Of a DNA stretch of 64,000 nucleotides, positions 47,055-57,699 are shown in pieces. The stretch is taken from positions 1,538,181 to 1,602,180 of the forward strand of contig OX424570.1 of the NCBI GenBank assembly GCA_949152475.1, given 5' to 3'. Origin of the DNA: Terebella lapidaria (Eukaryota > Annelida > Polychaeta > Terebellida > Terebellidae). Below the pieces are notes generated by a model. The model did no database searches and was not told where the DNA came from. It saw nothing but the letters and a program-made list of their open reading frames with translations. A program made the translations under genes and the position numbers. Numbering within the stretch: position 1 is the first letter of the stretch; each line of letters begins with the position of its first letter.

Positions 47055-48120
47055 ATCTCACTTAATAATGTGATTAGAGACTAGGAATCATTTGTGGACG
47101 TATAGGAAATGATGTATGCTGAATATTGTCGTGACCTCGAATTTGACCTATGACCTCATTTTCAAGGTCAGAACACAAAATGGCTAAAATCTCGCTTATG
47201 ATCGAATTTATCGCTTACAAATCAATTGAGGACATATAGGAAGTGATATGGGCTGATTATTGTCATGACCTTGAACTTGACCTCTGACCTCATTTTTAAG
47301 GTCAGAACATGAAATGGCTAATATCTCGCTTATTATCGACTTTACAGCTTAGGAATCAATTGAGGACATATAGGAAGTGATATGTGCTGAATCTTGTCAT
47401 GATGTGGAACTTGACCTTTGATCTCATTTTCAAGGTTACAGCATAAAATGGCTAATATCTCTCTTATTATCAATTTTACGGCTTAATAATCAATTGTGAA
47501 CATATAGTAAATGATATATGCCTAATAGTGTCATGACCTTGAATTTGACCTTTGACCTCATATTCAAGGTGAAAGCACAAAATAGCTAATATCTCGTTTA
47601 TTATCGACCTTACAGCTTAGCAATCAATTGAGCACATATAGGAAATGATATATGCTTAATATTGTCTTGACCTTGAATTTGACCTTCGACCTCATTTTCA
47701 AGGCCAGAGCACAAAGTGGCTGATATATCGCTTATTATCGACTCTGCAGCTTGGGAATCAATAGCAAACATATGGGAAACGATATATGCTGAATATTGTC
47801 ATGGCCTTAAATTTGACCTCACTTTCAAGGTCAGAGCACAGAATGGCTAATATATTGCTTATTATCAACTTTAAAGCTCAGGAATCAATTGTTGACATAT
47901 AGGAAGTGATTTATGTTGAATATTCTCATGACCTTGAATTTGACCTTGATCTCATTTCCAAGGTCAGAGAACAAAATGGTTAATATCTTGCTCAATGTCG
48001 ATCGACTTTGCAGCTCAAGAATCAATTGTGGAATGGAATGATATATGCTGAATATTCTTGTGACCTTCAATTTGCCCTTATTTTCAAGGTCACGGAACAA
48101 AATGGCTAATATCTAAGATG
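47055..48120 (+). repeat. About 133-bp satellite, 8 units, rich in AGGTCA half-sites
   Basis: Units contain GGAATCAATTGAGGACATAT, AGGAAGTGATATATGCTGAA, then TGACCTTGAATTTGACCTTT, GACCTC and TTTTCAAGGTCAGAGCACAA, then AATGGCTAATATCTCGCTTA. The young Gypsy element inserted at AATATCT in what looks like the first unit. Most units hold two TGACCT boxes one base apart plus a TCAAGGTCA, which are the half-site patterns of nuclear receptors. There is no coding capacity. Confidence 0.9.
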
Positions 48121-48124
48121 TAAA

Positions 48125-50345
48125 ACATGGTTCTCAGCCCTTGGGCTAATTTTTTTTATCAGCGACTTTTCTGTGCAAGTGTCTGCGCTTATGACTCAAA
48201 CACAAATGGTTCGATCAATCTGAAATTTTACAGGACTGAAGCTATATGTTAATGGCTCGGACTCCTTCAAATTTTGTCAAAATCGAATGAAAACGGTTGT
48301 CATGGCAACGGAAAATGTGAAAATCACATAATCGGCTATAACTCCGGTTCTACTTGATATTATTTTCTCCTAACTACTTTTGTATTTTTCTTTAGAAAAT
48401 TCCCTATCGTATGGTGTACGGCCGATGGTCGTAAGACGAAAACTCTCCACCATCGCCCGATGTCGAAAAATTGGGGGTTCGGTTATTCGGTTATTTTTTG
48501 TCAGCGACTTTTCTGTGCAAGTGTCTGCGCTTATAACTCAAAGACAAAGTGTCCAATCGATCTGAAATTAATTGCACTGAAGCGCTATGGTAATGGCTCG
48601 GTCTCCTTCAAATTTCGTCGAAATCAAATGAAAATTGTTGCCATGACAACGGGAAGAGTGAAAACCACATAACCGGCTATAACTCTGGTTCTACTTGACA
48701 TAATTTTTTCCAACTATTTCTTTATTTTTCTTTGGCCAATTCCCGATCGTATGGTGTACGGCCGATGGTCAAACAACGAAAATTCTCTATCTTCGCCCGA
48801 TGTCGAAAAATTAGAGGTCACGATTTTAAGACTTTTGAGAGATTCAAGGCCATATGTGAAGCAAGTTTTCAGTCGTTTTAACCAATTTTCGTTCAGGAGA
48901 TGTGCCTGGATGACAGAAACAATACTGTGAAATTTCACAGTTCAATATTGAGTGACAAGGTGAAGGTCAGAGTAAAGATCAAAATCGAAGATTTACAATA
49001 ACTCTGCCTATATAAATGATTAATTTCCCATATTAATTATATAGTTTTTTGTACTCAATTCCCGTCATTTTCTGTATGACCGATGGTCCTGTGATAAAAT
49101 TCCCCCATCATCGCCCAAATTAGCAAGTGTATGGGTCATCAGCTGAAATCACTGATTTGTTGTATTTCTAGTAGTGGTAATTCCCAAACCACTGACGATA
49201 TTCAGTAGAATGTCGAATTTGTGAGAGCTGGCGAAGTTTGGGTTGTCAGTATCAAGAAATCAGGTCGTGGTCGACAGATCGAGGATATGTTCAAGATAGA
49301 AAAAATCACAAGAACTCTACTTTTATTAAAATCCAACTAAAGTCAAAATGAATTTCAAGTTATTATACTTTGTGCGATGGAAAATGCAAAAGGTAATATG
49401 CTGGCTTTTACAGAACCTTAGTATCTCTAACCGTTCTCGAGATATTACCAATTTTGTGTCAATTTTTAAAAAATATTTGTACTTGAATTATGAAGCTCAT
49501 TAGATATTATAATGAGTATTCGTGACGTCACACGGGTAAGTTACTTTAATTATCTACTTCCAAAGCCCTTTTCTGACTGATCTGTGCATAGTATTGCTGA
49601 ATAATACGAATATAACAATGATGATAGAAAATATACCACACCCATAAGATGTGTCTGGTCACCAGGCCAACCGTACTTAACATACGGCCCATAGCAACGT
49701 GGTTGCTAGGGGCTCAATTGGGGACTGGTAAGCAAAATGACGTTTAAAATTATTCAATGGATTTCAAAAAAGGCTCTTGTCCAAATTTTCACCGGTTTTA
49801 TGGTACCTCATTCAATATTCAGGGCGTAGGGCCCCTAGCAACCATGGTTGCTATGGGTCATATCCCGAGAATAGTTACCTTGTCAACCAATTATAGAGAT
49901 TGAATACTGGTTATATCTCATGCCCAATAAAGTACATGCCAAATAAAGGTCATGTTATCATCGTACATGTTTGAAAATAGACGTTTCATTACCTTAATTA
50001 AGTTGTTTTACCCTTGTGACGCCATGAATACTCATTATAATAGTTAATTAGGCACAAGAAAGTTAGCCCAAAATTGCCACTAAAACTGTCATATCTTCAT
50101 AAATAATCGAGATATTGACATACTGTAAAAACTATAATAATTCGTGAGATTCACTCTATCATCTGTCAAAAATGAGTATCCTGACTTTAGTTGGACTTTA
50201 ACGAGTATTTCTCCCATGATTTTTTATGGCCAATTTCCGATCATTTTATATGACCAATGATAGTACGATGTAAGGGTCATAAACTATCATTTTAGTAACT
50301 AAATCTGGAAGGGCGAGGGTCTGCAATCTCTGATTGTCTCGTTCC
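48125..50345 (-). repeat. Inverted second copy of the intron-1 dispersed repeat
   Basis: Read on the minus strand, this matches 30385-31640 in order: GAGACAATCAGAGATTGCAG near 50335, CGCCAGCTCTCAC near 49230, and then two to three units with TTTTTCGACATCGGGCGA and CATCGGCCGTACACCATACG and the GTAGAACCGG phrase. The copy is interrupted between about 49327 and 50200 by a palindromic element. Confidence 0.75.
49327..50200. mobile_element. Palindromic MITE inserted in the dispersed repeat
   Basis: The ends are inverted copies: TAAAATCCAACTAAAGTCA on the left, and TGACTTTAGTTGGACTTTA on the right. The arms continue to match inward (ATTATAATGAGTATTCGTGA with its partner near 50030; GCCCATAGCAACGTGGTTGC with its partner near 49835). 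The whole 874 bp is thus an imperfect long palindrome, and it has no coding capacity. The equivalent repeat at 30.4 kb lacks it, which shows the empty site. Confidence 0.8.
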
Positions 50346-50439
50346 AAATGATTTACCAATCAGAGGGGTTCCTAAGTTGTACTGGGGGACAAAATGTTTT
50401 AGACGTACAGAGTAACACACTTCGATTATGCCATGTGTT

Positions 50440-51798
50440 TTATTCATTAGATATATACACGATGACGTCATTGTAGTGTATGGTCTCCCACTTCAACAGT
50501 GACATGGAGGTCATCTTCTGGTTGTTGTACAATGCTCTTGTTCCTTGTATCTGAAACAAACCTACGACATGTATATTAATTTTTCAACGTTAATATGTTT
50601 CTGCAAATTCAGTGTTGCTATAAAAACAAAGAAAGCCGAATGATTATGTCTATTCAAATAAAATGTTCAGACATGCTGTGATATTAGCAAGAAGATATTA
50701 TAATGTGATTGACGACAACAGACTTGAGTATAAACGTTGAATTGAAAAAGATAGAAACAGTAGAGTGACTTACCTTGTTCATTTGAAAAAGGGAAATTAT
50801 TTTGATTTTGTCTGCGACATTCGTGTACATGTATGAAAGGACAGTGTGTCGAGATTCATCAGTACCTCCACTGATTTCATTGCAACAATCGGTCATGAGC
50901 TCTACGAATACACACGAATAAGTTCGGAACAATCTTTGGGATGTCACCAACTGACAAAATTAAATCTGGATAGAAACTCACCTTGTCATTGAAATACTAG
51001 TATCCGTGTAGATATTTGAAAAAGTTATAGCACTTACCCACCTCGTTGATTTACACATACTCAACAATATATGAATAAGCTAGTAATTGTGTATTTCTGT
51101 AGGACTGTTTGCAAGTCTATCACGAAACCCGTCTTTCAATGTTACTACAAAAATGACACCTTTTAATGAAATCAGGAGAAGCCAGCACAAAATACACATT
51201 GATACGAGAGTCATAGTCGGATCATTCTTATCGTCATATGTATCCCACTATTATCTGATAATTGACATCGTTACCTTCTGGCTGGAAGCCGAATGCGTTT
51301 GCCCCGACGACAAAAGCGAGAATAAGTAAATACTTCATGTCTGTGGACTTCACCAGTAATCTAAAGAAAAAACAAACAATAAGAAACAGCAAGTTCCATT
51401 TGCTGGTATTGCTTGCAGTTGACATGAAATTTGGCTTTGGCAGTTCATCCCAAATTTGTAATTGATATGTAAACTACTGTAATGACCGTACAGGAGGTTT
51501 TTTTTAGGATTTATTGATACACAATCTAGAGTGAATCAGGTGTTAAATACCTCCCTGTTTAAGAGACCACCGTCTTGACTGTGAGGTACCTATTTACTTT
51601 GTCAGTTTGATAGGTACCCTGTCTTTCAAGACCACGTGATCAGTTATTTTATTTGATATAGACACAGGATCCATTGTATCTGATTGGAACTTCGATACAG
51701 AAATCACAAAACAAAAGTAACAATTACGCAGAATATGGTGACTAAGTAATGTGAGTAACGTACCTGATCCAAACTGACTGTTGTGAGAACGGTGAATG
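50440..51798 (-). CDS. Small secreted protein gene, four exons (hypothetical)
   Basis: Minus-strand exons are inferred at about 51798-51764 (non-coding leader ending GGATCAG/GTACGT), 51360-51275 (ATG at 51338), 50950-50774 and 50550-50440, with GT-AG ends (TTTCTTTAG/A, AAG/GTAACG, TTTTGTCAG/T, AACAAG/GTAAGT, GTTTCAG/A). Exon 2 encodes a signal peptide, MKYLLILAFVVGANAFGFQP. Exon 3 encodes 59 codons with a Cys cluster (YSCVFVELMTDCCNEISGG). Exon 4 encodes 36 residues and a TAA overlapping AATAAA (50444-50439). Exons 3 and 4 join in phase 0, but exon 2 ends in phase 1, so a small extra exon or another splice site must lie between 50951 and 51274; I could not fix it. The family is not recognised. 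It is probably an extracellular peptide or small protein. Confidence 0.55.
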
Positions 51799-51822
51799 TT
51801 CACAACTGCGGGGTGGAGTTGG

Positions 51823-51829
51823 ATTTATA
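51823..51829 (-). promoter_or_regulatory. TATA box of the small secreted protein gene
   Basis: The minus strand reads CATATAAATCC, about 60 nt upstream of a strong donor site that closes a short leader exon. The spacing suits a start site near 51798. Confidence 0.5.
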
Positions 51830-52320
51830 TGCCGTATTCGCGGCAGACAAGCAACAGATGTCGCGGCGCCTAATCTTCCTTGAGATTAATGTGTGGAGAA
51901 TGTAGCGCTTTCGACGTCATATAACGGGGAAGCAATAAGGTCGAATCATCTTAGGATCAGTGAGATAAGACGGAATAATCCTCTCTCATGGCACCAGCTT
52001 GCCACTTCTGTCGTTTGATGTTCTCGCCTTGTATTGATTTGTATTTTCAAATTCACTTGACTCGATGAATGTTTATGGAAGAAATATTACTGGTAAATAT
52101 GATCGTTAATTGCTACGTTTCTCTATCACGAACAGTGGTGTATCATATATACTAATAGGCTGTGAGTTGCCTATTGAATTTGTACCACGGGTGTGTCTAC
52201 GTGGAATATACGATGGTCTGAGCTATTGTAAACATAGCACCAAGGGTGCTGTAGCTTACCGGCAATCATGTGAATTGCGTGGAATACTGAATACATATAA
52301 ATTGTTGGGCAGAACAGGTC
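51830..52320. other. Non-coding stretch upstream of the secreted protein gene
   Basis: It likely holds the distal promoter of the minus-strand gene. No recognised repeat or gene is seen until the LINE fragment at 52325. Confidence 0.4.
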
Positions 52321-52324
52321 TGCC

Positions 52325-52651
52325 CAAGCCTTGAAAACGCTACATTGGCTTCCTATACACCTCAGAATTGACTTCAAGATTTCGTGCTTGGTTTTTAAAT
52401 CTCTTCGTGAGGACGCTCCTAAATACCTCCAAAACTTGGTGCGGATTGTTCCGCCAACAAGATGTCTGCGCAGTTCCCACAAGTTCCAACACCTAGTTGT
52501 TCCATTCACCAAAAGGAAGACGTTTGCGGCAAGGGCGTTCAGCGTTCGGGGACCCCAAATCTGGAACGACCTTCCAGACGAGATAAAGCGCAGCCGAACA
52601 CTAGAACAATTTAAATCTGCCCTCAAAACACACTTGTTTAATCGGTTTTAA
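52325..52651 (+). mobile_element. 3' end of an L2/Rex-type LINE
   Basis: The frame reads LKTLHWLPIHLRIDFKISCL, VFKSLREDAPKYLQ, RCLRSS, RAFSVRGPQIWNDLPDEI and FKSALKTHLFNRF before a stop. These are the standard C-terminal blocks of L2/CR1-type LINE proteins ('LHWLPV', 'APxYL', 'RAFSVxxPxxWNxLP', 'FKxxLKTHLF'). The part upstream of the LHWLP block is missing or unrecognisable, so it is 5'-truncated. Confidence 0.85.
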
Positions 52652-52899
52652 ATTTACATGTATTTTGTTATCATTTTAATCTCGTATCATTGTGTCTACC
52701 AATTTCCATGTTATTGTTAAGCGCCACAATAACTGGTAATTGTTTCGTTTGCGCTCATATAAATGAACATGTATAGTATATAAATTGTTACACTGATGTT
52801 AAAATTTATATGTTAAAACATGTCGTAAATGTTGATAGAAACACATTTTCTGTATGGACTTTAATACGAAATCAAGTTACATCTTGAAATATTTTTTTC

Positions 52900-53745
52900 G
52901 TTAATGACAAAGTTTCACAGACAGTCGATTAAAAGGCAACAAAACTTATACACATCACAAAGGTACATAAGGATAATCTTGTACATGATTTTGAGGAAAA
53001 CTGTCTGAATAGATTTCGAGAAAATGACCACCAAAGGCAAAATTCATTGTTTTTTCGACAAAAAAGGTCGTCTTGACCTTTCAAGGTCATTGAAGGTCAA
53101 ATTTAAGGTCACCACTCAAACCGCAATATATTACTTCCCATTTGAATGTGCCAATACTTAGGCTCTGTCTTGAAGTGTTCTATGAGATTACTCTGCATAG
53201 CTCCCATTATGAAGGAAAGCTTGGGTGAAATTTTCAGTCCCAAAAAATTTTCAATGGTCAAAAAAAAATTTTTTTTTTTTTGCTGGAAATGGCTCAAAAC
53301 GAATAGTGCCTTGATTTGGGACAAAAAATTTTTTTTCCGCCGAACCGTCAAGAAATCAAAATGGCCGCCACACGCAGACCGGCGATTCAAGGGCAACAAA
53401 ACTTATACATGTCATAGAGGTACATGAGAGGAATGTTTTGAAACAAAAATCTCAAAACTGATCAGACAGTTTTTGAGAAAATGGCCAGAAAAGTCCAAAA
53501 TTGGCAATTTTTCCTCAAAAATGGCCGCCAAATCGGCAAAAACGATTCAATCAAAAAAATTTAAAAAACGTTTTTAGATATTGGCCTAAGGTATGTTCTG
53601 ACAAATTTATGGGGAAATTCATCATGCCAAAAAAAAGTTACAGACCCGGACGGACGACGGACGACAGACGACGGACGGACGACGGACGAAAAACCACGAT
53701 AATAGCTTATCGGCCCAAAAAGCTAAGCTAAAAAGTGTGAAACGT
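52900..53745 (+). repeat. Dispersed GGACGAC-type repeat, two tandem copies
   Basis: Two successive starts (GGCAACAAAACTTATACACA at about 52938 and GGCAACAAAACTTATACATG at about 53391) lead into AAAATGGCC phrases. The second copy ends in a GGACGGACGACGGACGACAG run (about 53648-53690) followed by a TAGCTTATCGGCCCAAAAAG palindromic end. The first copy also carries several AAGGTCA half-sites (53065-53112) and an A9T12 palindrome near 53263. No coding capacity is present. Confidence 0.65.
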
Positions 53746-54284
53746 GGAACAATGACGGTTATGTTCTCATTATACTGCGAATTAGTAATAGTATCATAAT
53801 CATTTAGCATATATTCATATAACATATACCGGGTAATATGTTTCTGCTATTCTCTCAAACCCAGCGTTGGCGATTTTGTGTTTGGAAATATCACACCGCA
53901 TATTCCACCGTGACATGTCAGTTTCATTGACAGCGAATATACTAATATGTCAATCTTGCCGATCCATGGCCGGAATATCGTCTAGAATGGACAATATAGT
54001 ATACTGATTGAAAGGATTTATTTTCAACAGAATTGCACTTGCATCTCACTCGTGTCGATATTCTGCTATCAAATTTGGGGGTCTGGTGAGTAAATGTTGG
54101 TTGGCCCGATGTGTTTATACCTTTACGTGAAGTGAACTAGTAATCATGACAAAGTATCTGGTTCATTCAATATGATTCTACACAAAGCTGGAATTATCGT
54201 TTATTCTCCAGTTCGATATAATTATATGAAGTTGATCTACTGATTGTGTCACCTCAGCAAGGTGACGGTCTAGATCAGAATCAA
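53746..54284. other. AT-rich non-coding stretch
   Basis: No gene or repeat family was recognised. Confidence 0.4.
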
Positions 54285-56750
54285 ACGCTAAAGTGGCATA
54301 ATCGGTTTTTGGTTTTTCGTGTCAAAGCGATCAATAGCCGTATCCAAAGCAGATGTACAGTGTAAAATTTCAACACGCACACAATTGTGTCTGTATTTGA
54401 CGTTGAAAATCAGATTTTAAAAATAGTTTCGAACGGAACAGTGCCAATGCAGTGATGCGAAAAATACACAAAATCCAATCAGCTGAAACTCGTATAGAGA
54501 GAGTCTATGTATGGTATGTTTTAGTGATTAAACCTCGAGTATTCAATTGGATTGTTTAATGTTAAAAATACCGACAATATGTGAAAATTCATGCCTTTGT
54601 TTATGCTGGCGCAGATGTAAACGATTCGTTCACATCGTGCGTTTCTTCGGCATGTTCAAACTCTACTGCAGGGTCATGCGGGAGTATTTTGGAGGTTTTA
54701 AGGGTTCTATATCATCCAATACAAGCTAGCCAATTGATTCATGACAAATTTCATAAACAGATTATACCAATTTAAAGTCGAAAATCGGTTTTTGGTATTC
54801 CCCCTGAAAGTGATCAATAGCTGTCTCAAGAGCAGCTGTACAGTGCAAAAGTTCCAATGCGCGCACGAGTTCGTCTAAATTTGACATTGAAAATCGGATT
54901 TTAAAAGTAGTTTGGCACGGAACGGTTCCCACACAGTGATGCAAAATTAACGAAAATAGCTCAAAATATAGAAAAATATACATCACTTGAAACTTGTATA
55001 TGTATGGTATATGATAGTGATGGAAGCCCAAATATTCAGTTTGATTCTTTTGTGTTGCAAACAATGACAAACTTTTCAAAAAGCTGTTTATGAGCAACTA
55101 AATCAATACCTCTCAGACCACAAGCTCTTATATGAGCACCAGTCAAGTTTCCGTCCCTCGCACTCCACAGATACCTGTCTAGCTCATTTGACTGATTTTG
55201 TCAAAACCGAGCAAGACAAAGGTAATTTTACAGGTATGGTACTTCTAGATCTACAAAAAGCATTTGACACTGTGGAGCATAGTACCCTCCTAAACAAGCT
55301 TGAAGCCATTGGACTTCAGAAACCTGCTGTTGACTGGTTCAGAGCCTACTTATCTGATGGACAGCAGTATGTCGAAATTAATGGCGTCACTTCGTCACCT
55401 GCTAACGTGGTTTGTGGGGTTCCCCAAGGATCCATATTGGGTCCCCTACTGTTCCTCATGCAAGTTGCTGCTATACGCAGACGATTCGGCACTCCTTGTA
55501 GCTGGCAAAAATGTAGCTGATTTTGAGCAACGACTCACCACTGCTCACTGTCGAACTTCAGTCCGTACAAGAGTGGCTTTTCCCTTCACCTTGGAAAGAC
55601 GGAGTCGATATTATTGGCTCTTCCAGAGGGCTGAATGGTATAAAGCCTCTTGACGTCACCTGCGATGGTCATTCTATTTCCAGTAATTCCTGTGTGAAAT
55701 ATCTTGGCGTTGAACTTGACCAATCGCTTAGTGGGAGCCAAATAGCTGACAATATTATCAAGAAATCTAACGCCAAACTAAAATTTCTGTATAGACAGGC
55801 CATACACCTTAATGTGGACACTAAAAAACTCCTTACGTCAGCTCTGATTTAATGTCACTTTGACTATGCCAGCACCTCTTGGTATTCTGGCCTTACCAAG
55901 AGACTTCAGAATCGTCTACAGACCACTCAAAATAAGGTCATTCGCTTTCTTTTAAGCGCTCCCCCTAGAACCCACATAGGGTTCGAGGAAGTTAAAGCCG
56001 TCGGTATGTTACCAGTGGAAGTCCGCGTCAACCAACTTAAAGTAAATTACATACATGACATGTATGTAAAATTCCCGCGACAACACCCGATCTGGCCCAT
56101 TGTCCCGTTATCCCAGCTGTAAAGTCTTTTGGTCACTCCTCTTTCCGGTACACATCAGTCACTGCTTGGTACGAGTTACCAAGTGATATCAGAACAACAA
56201 GTGTTGAATCAGTGTTTAAATCCAAAGTCAAATCTTTTTTATTCGACAAGTTCTATCAAGAGTCACAAAACCCTTTTATTTATCGGTAACATTCTAGTCT
56301 AGTCTTCGGTAACATTCTAGTCTAGTCACTATTATGTTGTTGTGGATTTGAAATTCTATTTTTTCCATCTTTTTTCCAATTTTTGTCTACTTTTGTAGTT
56401 ATATTCATACAATCAGTCATTTACACTTGTATACTCATTTATACAAATATATTTATACTTTGAGACAACCTATTTCGTCATGTGATTTAGATCCGGACCA
56501 CAATGGAAATAAGTTTTTTCACTTTCTTGTGTCATCCGTGTATTTTAATGTGCACTATTATGTTCTTTATACTGTATGTTATTTTACTAAATAAATTAAA
56601 TCAACAATAAAGAAAACTTCATGTCTTTGTTTATGTTAGCGCAGTTGTAAACATTTCGCTCACATGGTGCGCTTTTACGATAGGTTCAAACTCCACTGCA
56701 GGGTCATGCTATATGCTTGCCAATTGATTGATAACAAATTTCAGAAACCG
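54285..56750 (+). repeat. About 485-bp tandem duplication, second copy split by a LINE
   Basis: Copy 1 (about 54285-54770) and copy 2 (about 54775-55050 plus about 56608-56750) share ATCGGTTTTTGGT, GATCAATAGC, TGTACAGTG, CGGAACGGTTCC-like, TTTGTTTATG and CACTGCAGGGTCATG blocks in the same order. Copy 2 is interrupted after TTGATTCTTTTG and resumes at AAAACTTCATGTCTTTG; the intervening 1.55 kb is a LINE. Confidence 0.8.
55055..56607 (+). mobile_element. 5'-truncated LINE (Jockey/CR1-type) with RT and 3' end
   Basis: Conceptual blocks in order are HKLLYEHQSSFRPSHSTDTC, TGMVLLDLQKAFDTVEHSTL, VCGVPQGSILGPLLF, LLYADDSALLVAG, CVKYLGVELDQSLSGS, NAKLKFLYRQA, NRLQTTQNKVIRFLL and FKSKVKSFLFDKFYQ, then a 3' UTR with AATAAA-type motifs (56590 region). 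They lie in more than one frame: RT blocks from 55188 shift after PLLF (about 55460), and a stop follows SALI near 55850. It is inactive, but less decayed than the LINE at 19.7 kb. Confidence 0.9.
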
Positions 56751-56893
56751 ATTATTCCACAGTGTACCAATTCCAGCGAGATACTGAATTGCCACGGCGA
56801 GTAATCAGGTAAAAAATCGATAACTAATACTGATGCGTTCTGAGATCTACATGCAATAACAATAATGCAGAGACAGCCTAAAATTATTAATTT

Positions 56894-57112
56894 GTGTATA
56901 GAAATGAGGCCCGACAGAACAGTCAGGTAGATCATAAGCCACACCGGTTTTCCTTTACACCGTTTGTTGCTGATATTTGTGCGATGCTATCGTATTATAA
57001 CCTATACGTCACATGGGAGTCGAACGGCAATTTTATATCGAATTTCAGACTACTTGGAGCTGTGGCTCAATATGTCGCTGAAGGGATTGATCATCTTGAC
57101 AGAGCCGGTTGA
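56894..57112 (+). other. Possible unrecognised terminal exon
   Basis: An open frame ends ...VAQYVAEGIDHLDRAG and stop, followed about 15 nt later by AATAAA. The preceding CAG (CGACAGAACAGTCAG) could be an acceptor. The peptide matches no family I recognise, and chance cannot be excluded. Confidence 0.2.
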
Positions 57113-57619
57113 TTGCTTTTGGCAGCAATAAACCCCAGCAGAAAACGACATTCCTGCAAATTTGAATACTGATACTTATTAGAGTCATTATGGGACTCGA
57201 GGTGTTTTAATACGTACACATACAACACTAAACATTACTAGGGATTGAGCATAAATTTATTTGTTCAAACATTACAAAAACCGCAAGACATCTGAAGTTG
57301 GAACTCTGAAAAAAAATCTGGAAATGGAACACATGTAGCCATTTATATACAAGGAATACGTCAATTCACAAATTGTGCTGGAGAAGGAACTTACCCGAAT
57401 ATTGCGATTGTTGTTGAGAGAAAACGAGTCGGGTCAGTTGTCAGTCAGTCAGTCAGTCTCACATACAATGTTTTCAAGTTAGAAATGAAAAATGTTTAAT
57501 ATTTTTATATAACTATCTCGTCAACGTGAGAAGCATTCGAATGATGATTTGACAGCAAATTAACCTCGAATCAGCCCAGGAAAAAAACACAGAAAAAAGT
57601 GCGATGTAATTCAACTTAC

Positions 57620-57693
57620 TATCCGGCTGTGTGTATGCGGAAGCACATGCCACAAGGGACAAGGCGAGTAGACCGATCATCCTGAGTGTCTTC
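57620..57693 (-). CDS. Signal-peptide exon of an unidentified secreted protein
   Basis: The minus strand has an acceptor (CTATCAAACAG), a short leader, and ATG at 57680 encoding MIGLLALSLVACASAYTQPD, a good signal peptide. A consensus donor, A/GTAAGTTG, then follows in phase 1. The same layout (short leader, signal peptide of about 15 residues, phase-1 donor) is seen in the gene at 50.4-51.8 kb. The following exons were not identified below 57619, although a donor-like GG/GTAAGTTCC lies near 57393. Confidence 0.4.
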
Positions 57694-57699
57694 CTGTTT

